Below, in pieces: positions 1-6,602 of a stretch of 7,526 nucleotides of DNA. Source of the stretch: Candidatus Heimdallarchaeota archaeon (GTDB taxonomy: Archaea > Asgardarchaeota > Heimdallarchaeia > Hodarchaeales > S146-22); assembly GCA_015520535.1 (NCBI GenBank), contig WAPZ01000614.1, positions 1-7,526 on the forward strand, in the 5' to 3' direction. The position numbers and the translations under genes are program-made. Every line of letters starts with the position of its first letter. Within the stretch, counting starts at the first letter, position 1. The notes under the pieces were generated by a model. That model had not been told where the DNA came from. It did no database searches and saw only the letters and a program-made list of their open reading frames with translations.

Positions 1-207
1 TTAAGAACGTTCGATTTCAAACCAGATCTTTACTCGTGCGCGAAATGCCACTGGCTTATCCTCTTCTACTTTGATGTCAAATTGCTCCACACTAACACGC
101 TTAATTTTTCTAATTGTTTTTGTTGCTTCTAAAACGGCATTTTTTGCAGCTTCATCGAAGCTGTTTTCCGAAACTCCAACTAATTCGATTGATTTGTATA
201 CAACCAT
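1..207 (-). CDS. Dodecin family small protein, probably the SecE2/calcium-dodecin type
   Basis: A complete 68-residue protein whose stop codon is the first three bases of the window. Dodecins are about 65 to 75 residues long and form hollow cytosolic dodecamers that, in the classical members, store or buffer flavins. The family pattern is visible: a first beta strand (KSIELVGVS, residues 5-13), one amphipathic helix (FDEAAKNAVLEATKTIR, 17-33), then two long beta strands (VSVEQFDIKVE, 38-48, and VAFRARVKIWFEIE, 53-66). The flavin-stacking Trp of classical dodecins, found in a 'LDW' or 'LRW' context, is replaced by Arg37. The conserved Gln of the 'FQV' motif is Arg56. This resembles the Trp-less SecE2/calcium-dodecin branch, so flavin binding should not be assumed. 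The ATG start has a good Shine-Dalgarno site nine bases upstream. The gene is transcribed away from the divergent asparaginase gene. Family assignment is strong; the ligand is uncertain. Confidence 0.88.
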   Translation of the reverse strand: MVVYKSIELVGVSENSFDEAAKNAVLEATKTIRKIKRVSVEQFDIKVEEDKPVAFRARVKIWFEIERS

Positions 208-216
208 TGAGTTATA

Positions 217-223
217 TCTCCTC
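217..223 (-). promoter_or_regulatory. Shine-Dalgarno site of the dodecin gene
   Basis: Read on the minus strand this is GAGGAGA, nine bases before the ATG at 207-205. It fixes the dodecin start codon. Confidence 0.75.
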
Positions 224-260
224 GTCTTTTTTGTGCAATCTTTCCATACGAGCCAAGTTC

Positions 261-270
261 TTAAATATTT
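261..270 (-). promoter_or_regulatory. Putative archaeal TATA box for the dodecin gene
   Basis: On the minus strand this reads AAATATTTAA. A start site about 25 bases downstream would fall near 238-242, giving a leader of roughly 30 bases that includes the Shine-Dalgarno site. The position fits, but the region is A+T-rich and TATA-like strings are common by chance. Confidence 0.5.
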
Positions 271-279
271 TGTGGGTGA

Positions 280-303
280 TTCGTATTACACTACTAATAC
301 GAA
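280..303. repeat. Hyphenated perfect palindrome, candidate operator
   Basis: The left arm TTCGTATTA (280-288) and right arm TAATACGAA (295-303) are perfect reverse complements, separated by CACTAC. The element lies nine bases beyond the outer edge of the dodecin TATA box, on its upstream side, and about 95 bases upstream of the asparaginase TATA box. No T-tract follows it directly on either strand, so it is not an obvious terminator. A dimeric regulator binding site is the simplest reading. The flanking bases do not extend the pairing. Confidence 0.6.
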
Positions 304-396
304 GTGTTTGAAACGCCATGAAGTCTCACCAATTTATTCTATTTTTTGATAAGCGGGAACATTTTTTTAATTTGTTTTTTTAAGAAGTTTAATGGC

Positions 397-404
397 TTAT
401 ATTT
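397..404 (+). promoter_or_regulatory. Putative archaeal TATA box for the asparaginase gene
   Basis: The string TTATATTT predicts a start site near 423-430, leaving a leader of about 35 bases before the ATG at 462. It is the best TATA-like match between the two T-tracts (362-368 and 375-381) and the gene. Confidence 0.45.
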
Positions 405-447
405 CGGATGATTTTTCTTTGATTCTATCATTTTCTAATAATATGTT

Positions 448-452
448 GTGAT
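448..452 (+). promoter_or_regulatory. Shine-Dalgarno site that selects the asparaginase start
   Basis: GTGAT matches the end of the archaeal GGAGGTGAT pattern and lies nine bases before the ATG at 462. It lies immediately before the in-frame GTG at 453, too close to serve it, so ATG 462 is the better start. Confidence 0.5.
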
Positions 453-461
453 GTGAGAATT

Positions 462-1364
462 ATGAAGAACGCAGATCAAGAAAATATTGTCATTGTTGTT
501 CATGGTGGTGCATGGAATATACCGGAATCATTGCTAGAATCTACGCGAACGGGCGTGGAAGCTGCGGTTCGAGAAGGGTGGCAAGTCTTAATAGCTGGCG
601 GCTCGGCTCTAGATGCAGTTGAAGCGGCAGTAAATCATATGGAAGATAATCCACTATTTGATGCGGGAATTGGAGCAGCATTGACCCGTGATGGTGATGT
701 AGAATTAGATGCCATTATAATGGATGGAAAAACACTTTCTGCTGGGGCAGTTGCTGGAATAACACATATTCAAAATCCCGTTTCCCTAGCGCGAAAAGTG
801 ATGGAAAAAACCAGCCACGTCATGCTTATTGCCGATGGTGCACTGAAATTTGCTAAAGAAATCGGTTTTCCTTTGGTTAAAAAAGAGACTTTAATAACAG
901 ATGAAGCGTTGCTTGAATGGAAACGTTTTCACTCTTTTAATCATACTATTGATGAATTGTTCAGCCATGACACCGTAGGTGCAGTGGCATTAGATAAAGA
1001 AGGAAATATCGCTGCAGCAACCTCTACCGGTGGCATAACAGCTAAAATGCCCGGAAGGGTTGGTGATTCTCCTATAATAGGTTCTGGTGCGTATGCTGAC
1101 AACAAAATTGGTGGAGCTTCGGCAACGGGTCATGGCGAATCAATCATGAAGGTAACTTTGACACGACATGCTGTTTATTTGCTTGAACAAGGATTATCTG
1201 CTCAAAAAGCTGCTGAAAATTCGCTTCATTATATGTTTCAGCGGGTGCACGGTTTTGGTGGTCTCATTCTTTTAGATAGGGTGGGAAATGTTGGTATTCA
1301 TTTTACAACTACTCATATGCCGTGGGCGTATATTAAAAACGGAAATTTATACTCGGGGGTCTAA
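462..1364 (+). CDS. Plant-type L-asparaginase / isoaspartyl peptidase, Ntn-hydrolase
   Basis: A 300-residue cytosolic threonine-type amidohydrolase of the T2 family. It hydrolyses beta-aspartyl (isoaspartyl) dipeptides and L-asparagine and helps remove damaged aspartyl residues. Visible signatures are VVHGGAW (residues 12-18), the TRDGDVELDA segment of the first chain, and the autocleavage/catalytic HDTVGAVAL motif with nucleophile Thr171. Further ones are TSTGG with Thr189, GRVGDSPIIGSGAYAD with Arg199 and Asp202, ATGHGES with Thr222 and Gly223, and the family's C-terminal TTTHMPWAYI. Self-cleavage before Thr171 would give chains of about 170 and 130 residues, the usual sizes. An in-frame GTG at 453 could add three residues, but the Shine-Dalgarno position favours ATG 462. 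All key catalytic residues are present. The 3' end overlaps the convergent TPR gene by 18 bases. Whether asparagine or isoaspartyl peptides are the main substrate cannot be read from the sequence. Confidence 0.93.
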   Translation: MKNADQENIVIVVHGGAWNIPESLLESTRTGVEAAVREGWQVLIAGGSALDAVEAAVNHMEDNPLFDAGIGAALTRDGDVELDAIIMDGKTLSAGAVAGITHIQNPVSLARKVMEKTSHVMLIADGALKFAKEIGFPLVKKETLITDEALLEWKRFHSFNHTIDELFSHDTVGAVALDKEGNIAAATSTGGITAKMPGRVGDSPIIGSGAYADNKIGGASATGHGESIMKVTLTRHAVYLLEQGLSAQKAAENSLHYMFQRVHGFGGLILLDRVGNVGIHFTTTHMPWAYIKNGNLYSGV

Positions 1365-3554
1365 ATATTTTGCCAGCCCATATTCTTGAATGACGGAATC
1401 AATGATTTGGTTGACTTTTTCTTCAATTTCTAAGTCTTGTATACCAGTTATTGCGATGGCTTGCATTTTTTCGAGTAGTTCAACGTCTTCTTCAATTTTT
1501 TGTGAAATAGCATTTAAAATGAGTTCAGCTTGAATGTATGAGGCATTTTTAGAAATCATACAGATATTAAAGGAATAATTGATCATTTGTTTGATATAGA
1601 TAACAATACTTCCGTGTGAAACAAACGTAAAGTCATCTTCTCCAAAGAGTTCAGTGGCAAACGAGCGAATCGCACTTAAAAAGTTTGAAAGAAGGGTTTT
1701 TTTCGAAATAATCATGTCATTTTCATGTCGGATGATTTCTTCCCAGCCGGCAAACCAATATGATGTTATTTGAACACCACTTTCTGAAAAAGTAAAAATT
1801 ACGATTGGCTGAATGGTTTGCAATTCTTTTGCACTTTCAATGAGATTTAAGGAATTGAAAATCGTGATAAATAGAGCAACGAGTTCAGAAATATTCTCTT
1901 GAGTAAGTCGTTGCTTTTTAATAGTTTTAATTTTCTTTAGAAAGCGACTTATGGCTTTATCCGGTAGTGAAACTATGTTTTTCAGTTTTTGGCGTGTGTG
2001 CTCAAATTCCTTCATAGCAATTTTGAAGTTTTTGTGTTTTTGAGAAAAAGTAACTACTAAAATTTTTCCCAGTTGAGCTGTTAAAATACCGATAAAATAT
2101 TGATTTTCTGTGGAAAGCTTTTCATATTTGTTCAGATATACAGAAAGTTTGTTAATATGGACTGGGTCGGGAAAAAAAGAATAGCTAAATAATTTAATCT
2201 TTATTAAAACACGTAAGGCTGAAAATATTAGCTCCAGTGAGCCCAACTTTGTGGCTCTTTCGAGCAATCGTGTCCCGAGAGTTTCGGCTTCAGCAAAGTT
2301 TAAATGATGATAGGCTTTTGAAAACGCAAGTCGCTCTAATTGTAATTGAAATCGCTCGTGTTGTTCCCTATTAAGCTGTTTTAGAAGCTCATTTAATATT
2401 TTTTCGAGTTTTTGCGATTCTTTGCGGTATTGTAATGCATATGTGTGTTCTAAAAATTGGATAGCAAGCATGGGATCTTTGATATGGCTAAGATCGAAAT
2501 ATTGGGATATTTCAGTTAATTCTCGTCGCGCTTCGGAAAACTCATGGCGAGTACGCCTTATACTAATGATCTCGCTTTTAGCAATTAAATAATATTGAAT
2601 ATTGGGTATGGATTTCCAATATTTGGCGAGTTCTTGCTGATACTTCAATGCATCATCAATGTCTAATGTTTTTAAGGACATAGACGCTAAATTCATTAAA
2701 TAAATATTATAACCACGGTCATATCCGACTTTTTTGCTGAGAAGAAGGGCTTTTTGGTAGAACCGCTTCGCTAAGAAAAAGTAATGCATCTGTGTTGCAA
2801 TCACCGCTAAGAAATTATAATGCTGCGCCAAAATGATACGATTTGTTGCTTTCATAGCGAAAGGGTGCTTCTCTAACGCTTCAATTTCTTTTTGAGTAAA
2901 TATATGCCCTCTAAGGTATTTGAGGGTCTGCTCCCATATTAAGAGCCGTAGATACCAATTATTTAAAACGTTATTAAGAAGTGTTCCATGTTTTTTCTCA
3001 ATCGCTTTAAGATAATCCCATAATTCCGTTCTTTTTTCATCCAATAGATCTACTTGATTTTCTGCATAAAGAATTGACAAATACGTGATCATTTTCCAAT
3101 AATCAAGATAAATCTTATACGGCAGAGTTGCTTCGATTTCAGCGGTTTTTTCTCTCAAATTAAGTTCAAGGGTCTCTAGTATCTCTTTTGCTTGTGTAGA
3201 CTTTCCTTGAAAACGTAGTTTTTCTACCACAATCAACGTTTTGACTTCTTCAACTTCATCAGTAAAATAGTGCTCCAATGTTTGAAGAAACTCCCATTCC
3301 TCAAGGTAAACCGCAAATTCACTTGCGATTATTAGTAATAAATTCTTCGTTGCCGTTTCAACCTCAGTAAACTCGTGTGAAGAAAAATATTCAAACATTA
3401 TTTTCAGTAAAACCCGTAACTCTCCCTCTTTAGAGAAATCACGTTCACTTTTACGCACGTGAATGAAATCCAGCAGTGTTTTCGGTAACACCTTTTCCCA
3501 ACACATAAGCTCGTTCATTTCATTAGTGCTACTTGAGATAATCGAAAATGACAT
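1347..3554 (-). CDS. Large TPR-like helical repeat protein with a C-terminal longin/roadblock-like domain
   Basis: I do not recognise this 735-residue protein as a named family. Residues 1-235 are almost all helical and rich in Leu, Glu and Lys. Residues 243-439 read as successive helix-turn-helix units of about 34 to 40 residues with TPR-like spacing, for example QHYNFLAVIATQ followed by YFFLAKRFYQKALLLSKK (244-275), then units near 281-314, 320-353, 361-394 and 400-439. Less regular helices continue to about 580. Residues 583-690 differ: a beta hairpin (IVIFTFSESGVQITSYWF), a helix (LLSNFLSAIRSFATELFG, 621-638), two beta strands (FTFVSHGSIVIYIK and YSFNICMIS), and a long helix from about 671. 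This beta-beta-alpha-beta-beta-alpha order suggests a longin or roadblock-like fold, as in Asgard proteins tied to small GTPases. There is no signal peptide or membrane helix. A protein-protein scaffold role is inferred. The start at 3554 lacks a clear Shine-Dalgarno site, and Met13 or Met17 are alternatives. On the minus strand a TTTTT run (1335-1339) follows the stop. Confidence 0.75.
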   Translation of the reverse strand: MSFSIISSSTNEMNELMCWEKVLPKTLLDFIHVRKSERDFSKEGELRVLLKIMFEYFSSHEFTEVETATKNLLLIIASEFAVYLEEWEFLQTLEHYFTDEVEEVKTLIVVEKLRFQGKSTQAKEILETLELNLREKTAEIEATLPYKIYLDYWKMITYLSILYAENQVDLLDEKRTELWDYLKAIEKKHGTLLNNVLNNWYLRLLIWEQTLKYLRGHIFTQKEIEALEKHPFAMKATNRIILAQHYNFLAVIATQMHYFFLAKRFYQKALLLSKKVGYDRGYNIYLMNLASMSLKTLDIDDALKYQQELAKYWKSIPNIQYYLIAKSEIISIRRTRHEFSEARRELTEISQYFDLSHIKDPMLAIQFLEHTYALQYRKESQKLEKILNELLKQLNREQHERFQLQLERLAFSKAYHHLNFAEAETLGTRLLERATKLGSLELIFSALRVLIKIKLFSYSFFPDPVHINKLSVYLNKYEKLSTENQYFIGILTAQLGKILVVTFSQKHKNFKIAMKEFEHTRQKLKNIVSLPDKAISRFLKKIKTIKKQRLTQENISELVALFITIFNSLNLIESAKELQTIQPIVIFTFSESGVQITSYWFAGWEEIIRHENDMIISKKTLLSNFLSAIRSFATELFGEDDFTFVSHGSIVIYIKQMINYSFNICMISKNASYIQAELILNAISQKIEEDVELLEKMQAIAITGIQDLEIEEKVNQIIDSVIQEYGLAKYLDPRV

Positions 3555-3606
3555 TATTTTTCAACCATTTAAAGGCCTATTTTTTGTAATTCATAATGTG
3601 GTGCAC

Positions 3607-3618
3607 AAAAATATTTTT
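3607..3618 (-). promoter_or_regulatory. Possible TATA box for the TPR-like gene
   Basis: AAAAATATTTTT is nearly self-complementary. Read on the minus strand it predicts a start site around 3586, about 30 bases before the ATG at 3554. Another TATA-like string, TTTAAA near 3569-3574, is too close to the ATG for this start codon but would suit Met13 or Met17. The choice is weakly supported. Confidence 0.3.
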
Positions 3619-3811
3619 CTTTTTTGGATAAATGTGTGCTTCTCACTCTTTATCTTTTGTTCTTCTTTCAATTGTCCCATGAAGATCATTAAATTTTGCA
3701 AAACTTAAAGTTTTTTATTCGGAAAAAACGAAAAAAACGCAATCATTGCACTTTCAGAAAATCCAGAAATCAAACATTTTTAAACGATTATTCAGAGAAA
3801 CAACTTTTTTA

Positions 3812-3834
3812 TTCGATGATTACTGATAATCGAA
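3812..3834. repeat. Second hyphenated palindrome, candidate operator upstream of the peroxiredoxin
   Basis: Outer arms TTCGAT (3812-3817) and ATCGAA (3829-3834) are reverse complements, and an inner pair GATTA (3818-3822) and TAATC (3827-3831) flanks CTGA. The element ends two bases before the TATA-like AATATAAAT, where a regulator could block or aid TBP/TFB binding. It shares the TTCG...CGAA ends and the ATTAC...TAAT core with the palindrome at 280-303. Confidence 0.5.
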
Positions 3835-3836
3835 CC

Positions 3837-3845
3837 AATATAAAT
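3837..3845 (+). promoter_or_regulatory. Putative TATA box for the peroxiredoxin operon
   Basis: AATATAAAT is the closest match to an archaeal TATA box in this spacer. Transcription would begin near 3866-3870, giving a leader of about 90 bases. A weaker A-rich alternative, ATTAAAAAAT at 3902-3911, would give a leader of about 30 bases. Confidence 0.45.
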
Positions 3846-3948
3846 CTTTAAAAAGCCAAATGTAACGTTGTATGTTGAGACGTTCAGCTATTTTAGGTTA
3901 GATTAAAAAATGTTGTTAAGTTAACGATAGTTAAACACCCCCAAATAT

Positions 3949-3953
3949 GGTGA
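3949..3953 (+). promoter_or_regulatory. Shine-Dalgarno site of the peroxiredoxin gene
   Basis: GGTGA with a six-base spacer before the ATG at 3960 matches the anti-Shine-Dalgarno end of archaeal 16S rRNA and supports this start. Confidence 0.65.
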
Positions 3954-3959
3954 AATCAA

Positions 3960-4448
3960 ATGTCAGAAGAAAAGGAACTTCAAATTGGAGATGTAGCTCC
4001 GTCATTCTGCTTAAAAAACCATGAAGAACATAATGTGTGCTTGGAAGATTTTAAGGGAAAATGGATCGTCTTGTATTTTTATCCACGAGATAATACCCCC
4101 GGCTGCACGTTAGAAGCAAAAGAATTTACCGCACATTTAGGAGAATTTAAAGATGTTGGTGCCGAAGTGATCGGCATTAGTCCTGATAGTTGTCAAAGCC
4201 ATAAGCGATTTATTGAAAAACACAATTTGAAAGTCATATTATTAAGCGATCCCGAGCACGAAGTGCTTCAAAAATATGGGGTATGGCAACTGAAAAAAAT
4301 GTATGGCAAAACATATTATGGCGTCGTCAGAAGCACATTTTTAATTGATCCCGACGGTAAAATTGCGTATATTTGGAGAAAAGTACGAGTTAAAGGTCAT
4401 GTTGACGCCGTTAAGAAAAAATTGCAAGAATTAAAAGAAAAGAACTAA
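3960..4448 (+). CDS. bcp: Thioredoxin-dependent peroxiredoxin, BCP/PrxQ type
   Basis: A 162-residue cytosolic peroxiredoxin that reduces hydrogen peroxide and organic hydroperoxides with electrons from a thiol donor. The N-terminal QIGDVAPSFCL (residues 8-18) is the usual family opening, followed by the strand WIVLYFYPRD and the active site NTPGCT with peroxidatic Cys49 and its partners Thr46 and Pro47. IGISPDS (71-77), SDPEHEVLQKYGVW (96-109) and VRSTFLIDPDGKI (123-134, with the conserved Arg124) complete the pattern, and the length is typical. In Escherichia coli BCP the resolving Cys sits five residues after the peroxidatic Cys; here that position is Lys54. The other cysteines are 17, 27 and 78. 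It may therefore act as a 1-Cys enzyme or use a non-standard resolving Cys. The downstream YyaL-like gene starts 21 bases after the stop, so the two are probably cotranscribed. Confidence 0.93.
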   Translation: MSEEKELQIGDVAPSFCLKNHEEHNVCLEDFKGKWIVLYFYPRDNTPGCTLEAKEFTAHLGEFKDVGAEVIGISPDSCQSHKRFIEKHNLKVILLSDPEHEVLQKYGVWQLKKMYGKTYYGVVRSTFLIDPDGKIAYIWRKVRVKGHVDAVKKKLQELKEKN

Positions 4449-4454
4449 ATTTGT

Positions 4455-4458
4455 GGAG
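4455..4458 (+). promoter_or_regulatory. Shine-Dalgarno site of the YyaL-like gene
   Basis: GGAG lies in the 21-base gap after the peroxiredoxin stop, 11 bases before the ATG at 4470. It supports separate initiation of the second gene of the operon. Confidence 0.5.
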
Positions 4459-4469
4459 ATTATTATATT

Positions 4470-6596
4470 ATGGATCCCCAAAAACCAAAAATTGAAGAAA
4501 AAAAGCCCAATCGTCTAATTAAAGAAAAAAGTCCTTATTTATTACAACATGCCTATAATCCAGTTGACTGGTATCCATGGGGCGAAGAGGCATTTGAAAA
4601 AGCAAAAAAGGAAGATAAACCTATTTTCTTGTCGATAGGATATTCTACATGTCATTGGTGCCACGTAATGGAAAAAGAATCCTTCGAAGATCCCGAAGTT
4701 GCACGTTTGATGAATGAAACCTTCGTAAACATCAAAGTAGACCGCGAAGAACGCCCGGACATTGATAGCATCTACATGTCCGTAGCAATAATGGTCAATG
4801 GGAGTGGCGGTTGGCCACTGACTATCATTATGACTCCTGACAAACGACCATTTTTTGTAGCGACCTATATACCAAAACGCGGACGTTTTGGAAGAATTGG
4901 AATGATGGAACTAATTCCGCAAATCAAAGAATTATGGCAATACCAACGTGACAAAATAGAAGAAACCGCACGAAATATCCTTTATAATCTTAAATATCAA
5001 CGCGTTACTGATGAAAATGCCGCTCAATTAGATGAATCTCTCTTAAAAAAAGCATACTCTTCAATTAAATCTTCATTTGATTCAAAATACGGCGGCTTTA
5101 GTCGTCCACCAAAATTTCCCATGCCGCATATTATGCTTTTCTTACTACGCTATTGGAATCGCACGAAAGAACCACAAGCATTACAAATGGTTGAAAAAAC
5201 CCTCCTTCAAATGCGACTTGGCGGCGTTTATGACCATATTGGCTTTGGCTTCCATCGCTACTCCACCGATGAAAAATGGCTACTGCCACACTTCGAAAAA
5301 ATGCTTTATGATCAAGCACTTTTGCTTATGGCTTATACAGAAGCCTATTTAGCTACAAAAAACGATTTTTACAAAAAAACAGCAGAAGAAATCATCACTT
5401 ATGTGCTTCGTGATATGACATCACCACAAGGCGCTTTTTACTCTGCAGAAGATGCTGATAGTGAAGGCGAAGAAGGAAAATTTTATGTATGGACCGTGGA
5501 TGAACTGAAAACTATTCTGTCCGCTGAAGAAACACAGTTTGCCATAAAAATATTTAATGTGAAGACCGATGGCAACTATCATGACGAAGCCACAGGAAAA
5601 AAAACCAAAAAAAATATTCTCCATCTTACCAAAGATTATGACACGTTAGCAAAAGAACTGAAAATCTCTACAACAGAATTACAACAAAAATTAGAACAGA
5701 TCAGAGAAAAATTGTTTACTGCCCGTGAAAAAAGAGTACATCCGCTTAAAGATGACAAAATATTGACCGATTGGAATGGGCTAATGATTGCTGCCTTAGC
5801 AAAAGCGGGACGTGCCTTTGACAAGAAAGAATATGTGAATGCCGCTGCTAAAGCCACTGAATTTTTCTTACAAAATATGGTTACCAAAAATGGTCGACTT
5901 TACCACCGCTATAGAAATAACGAAGCGGCAGTCCTCGGCTTCTTAGATGATTATGCCTTTCTCAGTTGGGGTCTCATTGAACTATATCACGCCACTTTCG
6001 ACCCCAAATATCTCAAATGGGCAACCAAATTTGTTAACTTAACGCTTGAACACTTCTGGGATGCCGAACACGGCGGCTTCTACTTTACATCTTTAGAACA
6101 TGAAAAATTATTAACTCGAAAAAAAGAAGCATATGATGGTGCAATCCCATCAGGAAATTCAGTGAACATGCTTAACCTATTAACATTGGCACGACTCACG
6201 GGAAAATCCGAATATGAGGAATATGCACAAAAAATTGCCCAAATAAATGTTGATGTTATACTAAGAGCCCCAATGGCCTTCACTGGCATTTTAATAGCAT
6301 TAGACTTTGCCTTTGGACCGACCTATGAAGTCGTAATTGTTGGCGAAAAAAAGGACAACAGCACCAAGAAAATCCTTCAAGAACTCTATTCTCGCTATTT
6401 ACCGAATGTGGTGATATTACTGAAACCAATTTCAGACGATAAAACAAAGGAACAACTCGAACAAATTGTCACCTTTGTCCGTCCATATCAATCTCTTGAG
6501 GGAAAAACCACAGTCTATGTCTGTAAAAACTTCAACTGTGAACTTCCAACAACAAGTCCACGAAAAATGCTCGAATTACTTCAAATTTCGGCATAA
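4470..6596 (+). CDS. DUF255 thioredoxin-like protein, YyaL/SPATA20 family
   Basis: A 708-residue protein within the usual size of this widely conserved family, whose biochemical role is poorly defined. The N-terminal domain (about 12-175) is a divergent thioredoxin fold. It contains NRLIKEKSPYLLQHAYNPVDWYPWG (14-38), the redox-like motif STCHWCHVM with Cys61 and Cys64, NIKVDREERPDID, and the cis-Pro segment GGWPL with Pro116. The rest is an alpha/alpha-barrel resembling N-acylglucosamine 2-epimerase and six-hairpin glycosidases. Its family motifs are GGFSRPPKFPMP (208-219), GGVYDHIGFGFHRYS (251-265), WLLPHFEKMLYDQA (270-283), FYSAEDADSEGEEGKFYVW (323-341), LTDWNGLMI (432-440) and SGNSV (561-565). 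Near the C terminus, YVCKNFNC gives a Cx4C pair (Cys685, Cys690). No signal peptide or membrane helix is seen, so it is cytosolic. Its position behind a peroxiredoxin suggests a part in thiol redox, but that is context only. All expected motifs are intact. Confidence 0.92.
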   Translation: MDPQKPKIEEKKPNRLIKEKSPYLLQHAYNPVDWYPWGEEAFEKAKKEDKPIFLSIGYSTCHWCHVMEKESFEDPEVARLMNETFVNIKVDREERPDIDSIYMSVAIMVNGSGGWPLTIIMTPDKRPFFVATYIPKRGRFGRIGMMELIPQIKELWQYQRDKIEETARNILYNLKYQRVTDENAAQLDESLLKKAYSSIKSSFDSKYGGFSRPPKFPMPHIMLFLLRYWNRTKEPQALQMVEKTLLQMRLGGVYDHIGFGFHRYSTDEKWLLPHFEKMLYDQALLLMAYTEAYLATKNDFYKKTAEEIITYVLRDMTSPQGAFYSAEDADSEGEEGKFYVWTVDELKTILSAEETQFAIKIFNVKTDGNYHDEATGKKTKKNILHLTKDYDTLAKELKISTTELQQKLEQIREKLFTAREKRVHPLKDDKILTDWNGLMIAALAKAGRAFDKKEYVNAAAKATEFFLQNMVTKNGRLYHRYRNNEAAVLGFLDDYAFLSWGLIELYHATFDPKYLKWATKFVNLTLEHFWDAEHGGFYFTSLEHEKLLTRKKEAYDGAIPSGNSVNMLNLLTLARLTGKSEYEEYAQKIAQINVDVILRAPMAFTGILIALDFAFGPTYEVVIVGEKKDNSTKKILQELYSRYLPNVVILLKPISDDKTKEQLEQIVTFVRPYQSLEGKTTVYVCKNFNCELPTTSPRKMLELLQISA

Positions 6597-6602
6597 TTCT
6601 AG

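Larger units (their letters stand above)
3555..3959. other. 405-base divergent intergenic region with no convincing gene
   Basis: This very A+T-rich spacer separates the start of the TPR-like gene (minus) from the start of the peroxiredoxin gene (plus). A plus-strand reading frame from 3463 to 3708 enters it, but most of its first part is antisense to the TPR-like gene and its residues (F, I, S, V and N rich) look like translated noise. The region holds A/T homopolymer runs (3710-3738), an 11-base palindrome GCAAT-C-ATTGC (3739-3749), the larger palindrome at 3812-3834, and a cluster of three GTTAA words (3915-3935). I see no tRNA or other structured RNA. Confidence 0.6.

Noticed and set aside
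71..349. Plus-strand reading frames across the dodecin gene and its upstream region
   Set aside because: Most of their length is antisense to a clearly recognised dodecin gene, the proteins are rich in F, L and S, and no ribosome binding site is seen.
362..381. Two seven-base T-tracts that look like a terminator on the plus strand
   Set aside because: No gene on the plus strand lies upstream within the window to be terminated, and such runs are expected in this A+T-rich spacer.
3463..3708. An 81-residue plus-strand frame at the 5' end of the TPR-like gene
   Set aside because: It starts antisense inside the TPR-like gene and continues into A+T-rich spacer; its hydrophobic composition fits chance translation and it has no promoter or Shine-Dalgarno support.
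3718..3732. A third TTCG...CGAA pair in the divergent spacer
   Set aside because: The interior is just an A-tract with seven bases between the arms, unlike the 15 to 16 bases and ATTAC...TAAT core of the two main palindromes.
3936..3952. Possible hairpin CACC...GGTG hiding the peroxiredoxin Shine-Dalgarno site
   Set aside because: Only four base pairs with a nine-base loop; too weak to propose translational control.
5077..6289. Several short frames on both strands inside the YyaL-like gene
   Set aside because: They are shadows of a full-length conserved gene with all its family motifs.
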